NCBI RefSeq assembly: GCF_024752025.1
Contig: NZ_JANTPU010000001.1
Location: 248,001-312,000, forward strand
Direction: 5' to 3'
DNA: 64,000 nt
Source of the DNA: Pseudidiomarina sp. CB1
Lineage (GTDB): Bacteria; Pseudomonadota; Gammaproteobacteria; Enterobacterales; Alteromonadaceae
Each line of letters opens with the position of its first letter. The first letter of the stretch is position 1. The notes under the pieces were generated by a model. The model did no database searches, had not been told where the DNA came from, and saw nothing but the letters and a program-made list of their open reading frames with translations. A program made the position numbers and the translations under genes. Positions 7,970 through 15,220 of this stretch are shown here, in pieces.

Positions 7970-9336
7970 AATACTTTCGCGATATCTGTATTGTCTTTGT
8001 AGCCGCGTAACTGTTCGGCATAGGGACCTGACGCCATAATCGGCACATCCACCGCGGTGTGGCCACTGGTGGTCCAGCCGGTTCGCGTAACTTCGCTAAT
8101 GAGTGCCACCAAAGCTTGATGGATGCGTTTCTCATGGTCTTTGCGGTCTCCGCTGCCACTCATTTCTGTCGCTAAGAGCTGTTGCCACTGTTGCTCGGTA
8201 AGCGCTAAATTGAGACGTGGCGCAAGGTAATCACGCCATTCATCCCGTGAACGCTCGAGTAGGCCGCCGACCAGTACTTCTAATGAATTCTCGATGGCCA
8301 TCACGCGTTCAGAGTACCATGCGTATTCGCCGCCTTGGCCAAGGGTCAAACCACCGGTAGAGTGGTCAGCTGTGACCACAATGAGTGTGTTTGGATGCTG
8401 CGCTTGATAATCCTTAGCGACTTGTAATGCCGCGGCAAAATCGCCAACTTCATGAACGGCACAGGCGATATCGTTGGCGTGCCCGCACCAATCAATTTTT
8501 GAACCCTCGATCATCAGCGCAAAAGGTTGACCAGACTTGTCCTGCTTTGCCGTGAGTAAGCGTAATGCATTGCGTGTTAACTGGGCCAAGCGCGGCTGGT
8601 CATCAACCGTATAAGGCAATGCTACGGGTGCGAATAGACCTAATACCGGTAATTGCTCAGTCGCTTCCAGCGCTTGATAATCATCAACAATGGTCATGCC
8701 TTGGGCGCGAAGCTCGGGTAGCCAGTCCTTATCGTCACGTTTGAAGTAGCTCATACCACCGCCAAGCAGAACATCGAAGCTCCATAATTCGTCTTGCGCG
8801 CCAAATTTAGTACTGGCAAAGGAGTCGGCAATGGCGTTGTACATGCTCCGTGAAGGGTGGTGCGTAAAAAACGATGCCGGGGTGGCATGGGTCACTTGTG
8901 AGGTCGAAACCGCACCAGTGAGCCAACCATGCTCACGCGCTTTTTCCATCAGCGTTTGCTGCGGATGCTGCTGGCTATCGACCCCGATCGCCCCGTTGTA
9001 GCTCTTAACACCGGTCGCCAAGGCGGTAGCGCTAGCGGCGGAGTCAGTGACCCACGTATCATCGTCAGGGTAGGTCGTTGCGGCGCCTACCAGCATGTCA
9101 TCGAAAGGTGTCTCGATGAGCGGCTGGCCAATTTCACTGTGGGCGTAACGGTAGGCTGAAATGAACTCAAAGCCGGTACCGTCGCCAATCAGAAAAATAA
9201 TATTAGGTGCGGAACCAGCCCCAGCAACTTTGCTCTCAGCAGTGGCTAAGGTTGCATTAGTGGACGGCGCTGGGGTTTGTGAGCAAGCGGTTACGGCGAC
9301 TGCCATAGCGCTCACCAAAAGTGTACGACGCAACAT
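7951..9336 (-). CDS. Alkaline phosphatase, PhoA family, lipoprotein form
   Basis: 461 residues from the ATG at 9336, chosen because GGAG lies 6 bases before it; an ATG 12 bases upstream lacks a site. The N-terminus is a lipoprotein signal (MLRRTLLVSAMAVAVTAC, Cys18), so the enzyme is probably anchored in the envelope. The first metal motif is IIFLIGDGTG. The nucleophile motif is DSAASATALATGVKSYNGAI, with the serine in DSA. Later metal ligands are in TADHSTGG and SGHTAVDVP. It should release phosphate from organic monoesters in the periplasm. It faces the asnB-like operon and shares a 3' hairpin with it. No Pho box was recognised, so control by phosphate is untested. Confidence 0.88.
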   Translation of the reverse strand: MLRRTLLVSAMAVAVTACSQTPAPSTNATLATAESKVAGAGSAPNIIFLIGDGTGFEFISAYRYAHSEIGQPLIETPFDDMLVGAATTYPDDDTWVTDSAASATALATGVKSYNGAIGVDSQQHPQQTLMEKAREHGWLTGAVSTSQVTHATPASFFTHHPSRSMYNAIADSFASTKFGAQDELWSFDVLLGGGMSYFKRDDKDWLPELRAQGMTIVDDYQALEATEQLPVLGLFAPVALPYTVDDQPRLAQLTRNALRLLTAKQDKSGQPFALMIEGSKIDWCGHANDIACAVHEVGDFAAALQVAKDYQAQHPNTLIVVTADHSTGGLTLGQGGEYAWYSERVMAIENSLEVLVGGLLERSRDEWRDYLAPRLNLALTEQQWQQLLATEMSGSGDRKDHEKRIHQALVALISEVTRTGWTTSGHTAVDVPIMASGPYAEQLRGYKDNTDIAKVLLQIVR

Positions 9337-9435
9337 GTAAAACTCCATGGGCAAATTTAAACCCAAGCATAGTAGCACAGCGCAAATGACATTCGTATGA
9401 CGCTGCGGCGAAGCAAAAAAATTTTCAGGTGAACT

Positions 9436-9464
9436 CTTGAATCGCGTTGATTTGCTCCTATTTA
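9436..9464 (+). promoter_or_regulatory. Sigma-32 type heat-shock promoter
   Basis: CTTGAA at 9436-9441 is a perfect heat-shock -35 element. After 13 bases, CTCCTATTTA at 9455-9464 resembles the CCCCATNTA -10 element. It lies about 70 bases before the hsp20 start, so transcription would begin near 9471 and give a leader of about 62 bases. Confidence 0.72.
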
Positions 9465-9474
9465 TAAGTTGTAC

Positions 9475-9528
9475 GCGATGTCTCTGAGAGAGTCGCGGCA
9501 CTAACTAAACATTGCTTCTTAGGAGAAT
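9475..9528 (+). ncRNA. ROSE-like RNA thermometer in the hsp20 leader
   Basis: Two hairpins can form in the leader. The first (9475-9496) pairs GCGA with TCGC and TCTC with GAGA. The second (9511-9528) pairs ATTGCTTC with GGAGAAT around the loop TTA, with the G of TTGCT left bulged or in a G-G pair. A TTGCT motif facing an AGGA ribosome site is the core signature of ROSE elements, which melt on heating and free the ribosome site of small heat-shock genes. The sequestered AGGAG is at 9521-9525. Confidence 0.62.
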
Positions 9529-9532
9529 GATT

Positions 9533-9985
9533 ATGGCTACTATTGATTTATCACCACTTTATCGCAGCAGTATTGGTTTTGACCGTATGGCACGTTTATT
9601 GGACTCAGCGATGCGCGCTGACGGTAACGCAGCTGGCGGTTATCCTCCGTACAATATTGAAGTTATCGGCGACAACCGCTACGCAATTACACTTGCAGTC
9701 GCTGGCTTTACCGATGACGAACTCAGCATTGAAGTTGAAAATGGTATCTTAAAAATCCAAGGTCGTAAGGACGAAGATACCGAGGAACGTCAGTACCTGC
9801 ACAAAGGAATTGGCTTCCGCAGCTTTGAGCGCAAATTTAACCTTGCTGATCACGTTGAAGTGAAAGGTGCGAAGATGGAAAACGGTTTATTGACGATTGG
9901 TTTGGAAAAAATCATTCCAGAAGCCATGAAACCGAAGAAAATCGAAATTGGCACGTCACTCAACTTACTCGAAAACGGCAAGTAA
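9533..9985 (+). CDS. ibpA: Small heat-shock protein, Hsp20/IbpA family
   Basis: 150 residues from the ATG at 9533, which lies 7 bases after AGGAG; an ATG six bases earlier is too close to the site. The N-terminus MATIDLSPLYRSSIGFDRM and the alpha-crystallin core (about 35-130: YNIEVIGDNRYAITLAVAGF, then GIGFRSFERKFNLADHVEV) match IbpA/IbpB. The conserved AxxxNGLL and the IxI tail appear as AKMENGLLTIGL and KKIEI. The protein holds unfolding proteins in a refoldable state for DnaK and ClpB. The sigma-32 promoter and ROSE-like leader just upstream indicate heat control at two levels. A single ibp gene is seen here. Confidence 0.93.
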   Translation: MATIDLSPLYRSSIGFDRMARLLDSAMRADGNAAGGYPPYNIEVIGDNRYAITLAVAGFTDDELSIEVENGILKIQGRKDEDTEERQYLHKGIGFRSFERKFNLADHVEVKGAKMENGLLTIGLEKIIPEAMKPKKIEIGTSLNLLENGK

Positions 9986-9999
9986 GCTTGACTGCAACG

Positions 10000-10020
10000 G
10001 AGGGCGACTCAGTCGCCCTC
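10000..10020. terminator. Short hairpin between convergent hsp20 and PDZ genes
   Basis: A perfect 9-bp stem (GAGGGCGAC, loop TCA, GTCGCCCTC) lies between hsp20 and the facing PDZ gene. The 3-base loop is exactly the PDZ gene stop codon (10009-10011), so one arm is coding. No T-run follows on either side. Termination is plausible but may be weak. Confidence 0.6.
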
Positions 10021-10836
10021 ACATGCTTGTTCAATTTCGCGCCAAACCACCGGTTGCCAATATTCTTCATTAAAGGTGCTAAGACGTTTTTCGCGCACAA
10101 ACTTGGCCGCTAAGTAGTAGGTGGTGTCTGCTTTAATATCAATTTCGATTGCCTTCGCTTGTTGTATCCCTTTTTTACGTCGTACCCATGGATCAGAAAT
10201 CAGTTCATGCAATTCAATCATGTGCTTGCCCGGTGAGAGTTTGATGATCGAGCGGCGAGGTGGCGCGTTTTCTCCATCTATCTCCGAAAAATAAGCCGGA
10301 TAGAGGTCGCGGGTTTGCGGTGGCGTTGCGAATACGCTAATGCGGCCGCACGCATTACTGTCGGCAATATCAACTTGTTCATTAGCAACATCAACTTCAA
10401 GTCGCCAACCTGGAATAACCGTGGCAGCGACTTTTCCTACAAGTGTTTTTGTATTTTCGTCGCGCGCAACGATCACAATCAATTCGCTCCCGTGTTCGAG
10501 CCCTTCAAGATAGGCGATGATGTCGCCAAGGGCCTGTCCAGAGAACTTCTGCTGATCAATTTGCAATAATCGATCACCGGTGCGAACGCCCATGCTTGCG
10601 GCGACAGAGCCGTCACGAACGGACATAACTTCGCCATTCGGATGAATGACTGCACCCCAGTCGAAGTAACTGCGAGCGGGCTCCTCCATACTCACAACAG
10701 GATCTTTACCGTGTGCCTTCGCGGCTGCCACGGCTGCAGCTCGTGCATGTTCACGAGCTTTATGTTCTTGTGCATCGGCACCACCGGCGTTGGCGAATGC
10801 AAGACTTAAAGTTAGTAAGCTGAAAACAAATCTCAT
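10009..10836 (-). CDS. Periplasmic PDZ-like domain protein of the ECF operon
   Basis: 275 residues from the ATG at 10836 (AGAGGAG 8 bases upstream). It has a signal peptide (MRFVFSLLTLSLAFANAGGADA), an alanine- and charge-rich helix, then a PDZ-like domain at about 75-140 (GSVAASMGVRTGDRLLQIDQ is the carboxylate-loop region). The C-terminal domain ends with predicted beta strands and DTTYYLAAKFV. No protease triad is visible, so it is probably a binding or scaffold protein, not an enzyme. It is the third gene of the sigma and anti-sigma operon and overlaps the anti-sigma gene by 4 bp. It could relay envelope stress to the anti-sigma factor or be an effector; neither is shown. Confidence 0.72.
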   Translation of the reverse strand: MRFVFSLLTLSLAFANAGGADAQEHKAREHARAAAVAAAKAHGKDPVVSMEEPARSYFDWGAVIHPNGEVMSVRDGSVAASMGVRTGDRLLQIDQQKFSGQALGDIIAYLEGLEHGSELIVIVARDENTKTLVGKVAATVIPGWRLEVDVANEQVDIADSNACGRISVFATPPQTRDLYPAYFSEIDGENAPPRRSIIKLSPGKHMIELHELISDPWVRRKKGIQQAKAIEIDIKADTTYYLAAKFVREKRLSTFNEEYWQPVVWREIEQACEGD

Positions 10837-11243
10837 GACGAAGTCTCCTCTGCCGTTGAAACGGCGGTCAAAACCGCACGGCGTTGCCACAGTGCATCTA
10901 TCTCGCTGGCATCAGCATCCTCTAAATAGGCGCGCTGTAATTGCTGATCCAAGGTATCAAGGCTGTAATTACCCGCTAACAACATCGGACTGGTGTTGGG
11001 TTGTGGCTGCTGAGTCGTTTGCGGTTGAATCACCACCAGCCATGCTACTGCGGCGGCAACCGCAACTGCAGGAGTTAGCCAAAATAGCCGACTTGGCTTG
11101 TGTGCGGTTTGCTGAGCGGGACCTAACTTCGCGCTCAATTCACGCCACTCTACAGCATGTTCTGGTTTTGCCGTTGCTTGTAGCCGTTGTTCGAGTAATT
11201 GCTCGGTTGCGCTGAGCTTACGTTTGGCCGGGTGCTGCTTCAT
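10833..11243 (-). CDS. Probable anti-sigma factor, single-pass membrane protein
   Basis: 136 residues. A charged cytoplasmic N-terminal part (about 1-50), one transmembrane helix (about 52-71, LFWLTPAVAVAAAVAWLVVI), and a periplasmic part of about 60 residues. It overlaps the ECF sigma gene by 4 bp upstream and the PDZ gene by 4 bp downstream, the usual place of an anti-sigma gene. The zinc motif HxxxCxxC of many anti-sigma factors is absent and there are no cysteines, so redox sensing through such a motif is excluded. Identity rests on topology and position, not on a recognised domain. Confidence 0.65.
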   Translation of the reverse strand: MKQHPAKRKLSATEQLLEQRLQATAKPEHAVEWRELSAKLGPAQQTAHKPSRLFWLTPAVAVAAAVAWLVVIQPQTTQQPQPNTSPMLLAGNYSLDTLDQQLQRAYLEDADASEIDALWQRRAVLTAVSTAEETSS

Positions 11244-11785
11244 ACCTGACTCCTCTCTTTTAACTTCTTTAATGCTCGATGGTAGCGTTGGCGAATCACC
11301 ACCGCAGTGGTCGCAAACATATCTGCCAATTCTTCATGTTGATAGCCTTCAACGAGGTACAACCAAATGAGTTGGTACTCATGATCCTCAAGGTGTGCCA
11401 GCAACTGTTCAATGTTGTCGAGTTGGGTCAACCAATCGCTTTGACTTAGCCAGTCTTGCGCATCAAGTTCATGATGTTCAGCGGCTTCGCTAACTGCATA
11501 CTGGGGTTTGCGAAAGTGCGATAGCGCCGTGTTCACAGTGAGCTGTTTTAGCCAACCGCCGAGAGCTTTAGGGTCACGCAATTGAGTAATTTTCTGGAAC
11601 GCAGTTAAAAAGACATCTTGGGTAAGATCGCGGGCTAACTCTTGATCGCGACACATCCCAACAAGTAGTCGCTGCACTGCCGGCTGAAAGGTCTCAAAAA
11701 GCAGCCGTTGGCTATCACGACGGCCACGTTGAGCTCCGTCAATGACGTCCTTTGCGACTTGTTGTCCGAACCCTTGTCCTGTCAT
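11240..11785 (-). CDS. ECF-type RNA polymerase sigma factor
   Basis: 181 residues. Region 2 is seen around residues 27-90 (ELARDLTQDVFLTAF, then GGWLKQLTVNTALSHFRK). Region 4 is seen around 120-175 (YLVEGYQHEELADMFATT, then IRQRYHRALKKLKE), a helix-turn-helix for the -35 box. Regions 1 and 3 are missing, as in all ECF sigmas. It is the first gene of the sigma, anti-sigma and PDZ operon and probably directs its own transcription. The ATG at 11785 follows AGGA, but that site is inside a long hairpin (see separate entry), so translation may be controlled. The stimulus and the ECF subgroup are not recognised. Confidence 0.88.
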   Translation of the reverse strand: MTGQGFGQQVAKDVIDGAQRGRRDSQRLLFETFQPAVQRLLVGMCRDQELARDLTQDVFLTAFQKITQLRDPKALGGWLKQLTVNTALSHFRKPQYAVSEAAEHHELDAQDWLSQSDWLTQLDNIEQLLAHLEDHEYQLIWLYLVEGYQHEELADMFATTAVVIRQRYHRALKKLKERSQV

Positions 11786-11786
11786 A

Positions 11787-11831
11787 ACGTTCCTGTTGCA
11801 ACTTGTTCATTCATAAGATGCAACAGGACGT
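11787..11831 (-). promoter_or_regulatory. Leader hairpin covering the ECF sigma ribosome site
   Basis: Directly before the sigma start, on the minus strand, ACGT-CCTGTTGCA can pair with TGCAACAGG-A-ACGT: 13 base pairs with one bulged A and an 18-base loop. The AGGA ribosome site lies in the 3' arm and the arm ends one base before the ATG, so the closed form should block translation. As DNA it could instead be an operator palindrome. Confidence 0.6.
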
Positions 11832-11866
11832 AGAGATGTGACAAGCTTTTGTTGTTTTCGAGCGGC

Positions 11867-13648
11867 TTAGAACTGTAGGTCGATAATCACCGGGTCGTGA
11901 TCAGAAGAGCGGTAGGGCGACGGCGCATACCAATTGGGTTGCTGAGCAAAGTTGTCGTAGCCTAACGCGGTGGGTTCATCGGCATTGACCAGCCAATGTT
12001 GCTGTTGCAAGACGCGACCATGCAGCGCATCGGAAACCAAAATATGATCTAAACTGCCGGCTTGTGCATCATAAACATAGGAATAACCTTGTGGTTCGAA
12101 ATGCTCGATACGGTTGTGATAACCCGCTTCGGCAAAAATCTGTAACGGATCTTCTTGGGCATAAGCGTTAAAGTCACCAAGTAGTACTTGCGCAGGCGTT
12201 TGTGCGAGCGTCGACTCAGCGGACATAAAATCAACTAACAAACGCGCTGACTCTGTGCGCGCCGCGTTCCAACAGGCTTGTCCGTCGCCTTGATTCGCGT
12301 TGGGGTCAGCGTCATCGCGCGGACACGAGCCTTTGGATTTGAAGTGATTAACTGCAACAGCGAAGTTTTCGGCACTGTATGACGGTTGAAAACGCTGAAT
12401 CAAAGGGTAGCGACTGCGGTTACTGAACGGCCCGGTTGTCACCGTTAGCGGCCCGCCGACGGCTGTTACGCGGTCACCACGATAAATCAAACCGTTGGTA
12501 ATCGAGGCGCCACCAAAAGTATCGTCGGCTGCTTGAATAAAACGCCAGTCGTGGTTCGTCGTTGTCCGCAAGCGATTGACTAACCGCACCACCGCGCTGT
12601 GATTTTGGTAACCGTCGTTTTCTAGTTCCATTAAGCCGATGATATCGGCGTCAATGGCAATCAGAGCGGCAATTATTTTGGCTTCTTGGCGCAGAAAATC
12701 TGCGCGTGTCTCGGCTCCACGGTCGGTCGGGAATTGTTGACTTGGGCCATTACCATTGAAGTAATTCAGCACATTAAACGTGGCGATCCGAATCACGCGG
12801 TCATCGTCTACTCGCGCGGGCGCTTCTGGTCGAGGATTACCTTGTTGAAAAGTGATTGCAGAAGTCGGTTGCAGGCGATAGCGACCGTTGTACTCGCTCA
12901 AAATACCGCGCATCGGCAGCACGGTATCGCCTGTCCGTAGCGTGTTCTCTGCACTTAATGCTGGGGCAGGGTAGTTAACTTGTGCTGGTTGCGGCGCCTT
13001 ATTGTCATCAACAACTAAGCGTTTGAGTTCGTAGCTTGCGGCTAATTGCTGTGCCGCAGTACCTGGTGTCACGATCTGGGTTGGGGTATACAGACGTTCT
13101 GGCGCGACATCAAAACTGCCATGCCGACCAAGCAGGTAAGTACCATTAACGACAAGTTCCTGTGGCAGATGTACCAACTGACCTTCGAGGGCCTCAAAGT
13201 CAGCGAGCTTGGCGACCGGTAAACGCAATTCTTTGGCTGCAGGAATTTCACCAGTACCGCAGGTCGTGATTTTTAGCACATCGGTTAATTGGGTGAGCTG
13301 CTGTTGCTCGGCGACGACACCCTCTACGGCAATGCGATCACCCATAGCTACCGGTGTCACTGAATTGACAAAGATGCCAGCCGAATCATCTTGGAGGAAG
13401 AAACCGCCCAGCTCGTCCTCCGCTTGCCAACTTGCGGTCACAACACCACTTATACTCACTAATTGGCCGATCATCGGCGACTGCATTTGCTCGCCTTGGA
13501 CGGCGGCGATGGTGTGCTCAGCTGTAGCGCAGTCGCTGGCAGCTGTTTGCCAATCGGCATTTGGTGAGCTAGAACAGGCCCCAAGGCTAAGACCAAGAGC
13601 CGTAGCGACAAGCAGTTTAATTGTTTTGCTGAAAGTGTTGTTGTGCAT
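11867..13648 (-). CDS. Extracellular endonuclease, ExeM/NucH-like lipoprotein
   Basis: 593 residues. Lipoprotein signal with LSLGAC (Cys25) after a hydrophobic stretch. The N-terminal half (about 40-270) has OB-fold-like segments typical of the ExeM/NucH group. The C-terminal half is an endonuclease/exonuclease/phosphatase domain, with the catalytic residues visible in IGLMELENDG, AVNHFKSKG, LLGDFNAYAQEDP and SSDHDPVIID. It should degrade extracellular DNA at the cell surface, for nutrient recovery or biofilm release. The start (ATG with AGGA 5 bases upstream) lies within the 3' end of the marR gene (32 bp overlap), so the two are co-transcribed and the MarR protein may control it. Confidence 0.85.
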   Translation of the reverse strand: MHNNTFSKTIKLLVATALGLSLGACSSSPNADWQTAASDCATAEHTIAAVQGEQMQSPMIGQLVSISGVVTASWQAEDELGGFFLQDDSAGIFVNSVTPVAMGDRIAVEGVVAEQQQLTQLTDVLKITTCGTGEIPAAKELRLPVAKLADFEALEGQLVHLPQELVVNGTYLLGRHGSFDVAPERLYTPTQIVTPGTAAQQLAASYELKRLVVDDNKAPQPAQVNYPAPALSAENTLRTGDTVLPMRGILSEYNGRYRLQPTSAITFQQGNPRPEAPARVDDDRVIRIATFNVLNYFNGNGPSQQFPTDRGAETRADFLRQEAKIIAALIAIDADIIGLMELENDGYQNHSAVVRLVNRLRTTTNHDWRFIQAADDTFGGASITNGLIYRGDRVTAVGGPLTVTTGPFSNRSRYPLIQRFQPSYSAENFAVAVNHFKSKGSCPRDDADPNANQGDGQACWNAARTESARLLVDFMSAESTLAQTPAQVLLGDFNAYAQEDPLQIFAEAGYHNRIEHFEPQGYSYVYDAQAGSLDHILVSDALHGRVLQQQHWLVNADEPTALGYDNFAQQPNWYAPSPYRSSDHDPVIIDLQF

Positions 13649-14111
13649 AGGTTCCTACTTCGAGTACATCGGCGGCATCAAGCCGTTCAGCGTCCATCAT
13701 TGCGGCAATGCGCTGCATCGACGAGAGCAGTTGTGATTGTTCCCAGTCGTCCAGCGCCTGGAACTTACGAATAAAGTCTTCTTGTAAGGGTTTGGGAGCA
13801 GCGTTAAGTCGTTCTGCACCTCGAGGCGTCAACGACAATACGACGCGACGGCGATCTTGCGTACTCCGCTCGCGATGAATAAGTTCACGATGCTCCAAGC
13901 GATCAATGACATTACTTACCGTGGCTGGGCTTAGCGTAATGTTCTGCGCGACAGCACTGGCAGTAATACCATTAGGGGCTGCGGCGACTTCACGTAAGAT
14001 GAGCAGCTGCGGCGCAGTTAATCCGGTGAGTTTATTCAACTGTTTTGAATAAAGGTCGGTGGCGCGGATAACCTTGCGCAATGCCAATAAAAGTTCTTCG
14101 TATTTTTCCAT
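13617..14111 (-). CDS. MarR-family transcription regulator
   Basis: 164 residues with a winged helix-turn-helix. LTAPQLLILREVAAAP leads into helix ASAVAQNITLSPATVSNVID (recognition helix), and the wing is RSTQDRRRVVLSLTPRG. This D-R-R wing motif is the MarR hallmark. The ligand is not predictable. It overlaps the nuclease gene by 32 bp and lies 2 bp after csiV on the same strand, so it may be a local regulator of the secreted nuclease or just part of a long transcript. Confidence 0.88.
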   Translation of the reverse strand: MEKYEELLLALRKVIRATDLYSKQLNKLTGLTAPQLLILREVAAAPNGITASAVAQNITLSPATVSNVIDRLEHRELIHRERSTQDRRRVVLSLTPRGAERLNAAPKPLQEDFIRKFQALDDWEQSQLLSSMQRIAAMMDAERLDAADVLEVGTYAQQHFQQNN

Positions 14112-14113
14112 AA

Positions 14114-15220
14114 CTAATAGCGTCTAGCGGACAGATCCGTGCGGCGTATTTGTACAGCAATGCCTAGTTTCGGATGATCAAAATAATGGGTTTCGTGACT
14201 GATCACGCGGCGTAACTGCTCAAGTTTGAAGCTGCGTAAAAACTCGCCGTCATGACGTGGTTGTAGCGCTCGCTCAGCCTGTGCGGCGAGGGCGGCGGGC
14301 TGCCAATTGACGGTATGAGGTTCACGTAGTTCTAAATCGCTCGCAATGTGCAGGTAGTTTCCTACAAGGTACACGTGCAAGGTACCGTCAAGCTCCCAGA
14401 CTGCAGGGGCATCCGCTTCGCGCATTAAAAATGGCGGTGGTGCCAACGGTTGGTCCTCGCTGCGTGCACTAAACTGTAATTGCGTATCTTGTTGTTGTGC
14501 TAGCAGAAGTTCCAGGCGCTGCTCCAATTCATTCGGCGTTAGCTCGTTGTTGTCGTTGCTATACAAGTAGCCCGATGGAGCGAATCGCCCACCATAGTTT
14601 TGCCCGCCAAACAAACGCACCTTAAATCCGTCCTCTAAGCCAAAAACGGGTTGATACCAGCTCATATGCAGTAGCGGTGTGCCAACACCGCGGCGTGTGA
14701 TTTGTTGGCGCATCTCAGCGAGTTCGAACTGTTCGGCGGGCGCAATATAAGGCAGCTTTGCCTTAGTTACGTCGCCACCGAGACCATCGATGACTTGCGC
14801 AGGCGCTCGCGATAGCGATGCCAGCATACGCTCACGGCGTTGCCAGTTCTGCGGTAATAACGGATCAAGTTCAGCAGGCTGCACACACCAAAGCGCAGCG
14901 GTAGAAAATGATTCATCGAGCGACGGTGGCGCACAACGCGGCAGGCCAGCTAAGGCACCGGTGATTTCTGGGACGTAATAGTCCACCAGTGGGTTATAAG
15001 CGGCATCAGTGAACGAGCTCGGCCCTTGCCATGGAAACTGCTCGGCAACGGTTTCGGTCGGGCTATGTTTAAATACCAGTACTTCTATCTCGAACCATCG
15101 CCATTTATCTTTAGATTGATTTGGCAAGGTTACCGATGCGGCAACACTTGGCACCGTCACGGCCAACACTAAAGCTGCAATGCACCGTTGTAATAGTTGA
15201 GATGTACCTACTTTATGCAT
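14114..15220 (-). CDS. csiV: CsiV-like periplasmic protein
   Basis: About 368 residues from the ATG at 15220; a GTG nine bases upstream is an alternative and neither has a clear ribosome site. A signal peptide ends near VPSVAAS. The mature part opens with KWRWFEIEVLVFKH, the start seen in CsiV proteins, which in Shewanella are proposed to bind peptidoglycan and to be needed for an MprF-linked D-amino-acid response. No enzymatic motif is seen. The start overlaps the mfd stop by 8 bp (ATGCATAA); the mfd-csiV order is common in this order of bacteria and supports the call. Confidence 0.78.
   Translation of the reverse strand: MHKVGTSQLLQRCIAALVLAVTVPSVAASVTLPNQSKDKWRWFEIEVLVFKHSPTETVAEQFPWQGPSSFTDAAYNPLVDYYVPEITGALAGLPRCAPPSLDESFSTAALWCVQPAELDPLLPQNWQRRERMLASLSRAPAQVIDGLGGDVTKAKLPYIAPAEQFELAEMRQQITRRGVGTPLLHMSWYQPVFGLEDGFKVRLFGGQNYGGRFAPSGYLYSNDNNELTPNELEQRLELLLAQQQDTQLQFSARSEDQPLAPPPFLMREADAPAVWELDGTLHVYLVGNYLHIASDLELREPHTVNWQPAALAAQAERALQPRHDGEFLRSFKLEQLRRVISHETHYFDHPKLGIAVQIRRTDLSARRY

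Noticed and set aside
13209-13736. 175-residue plus-strand frame opposite the nuclease and marR genes
   Set aside because: The frame crosses two real genes on the other strand and gives a protein with no domain or signal.
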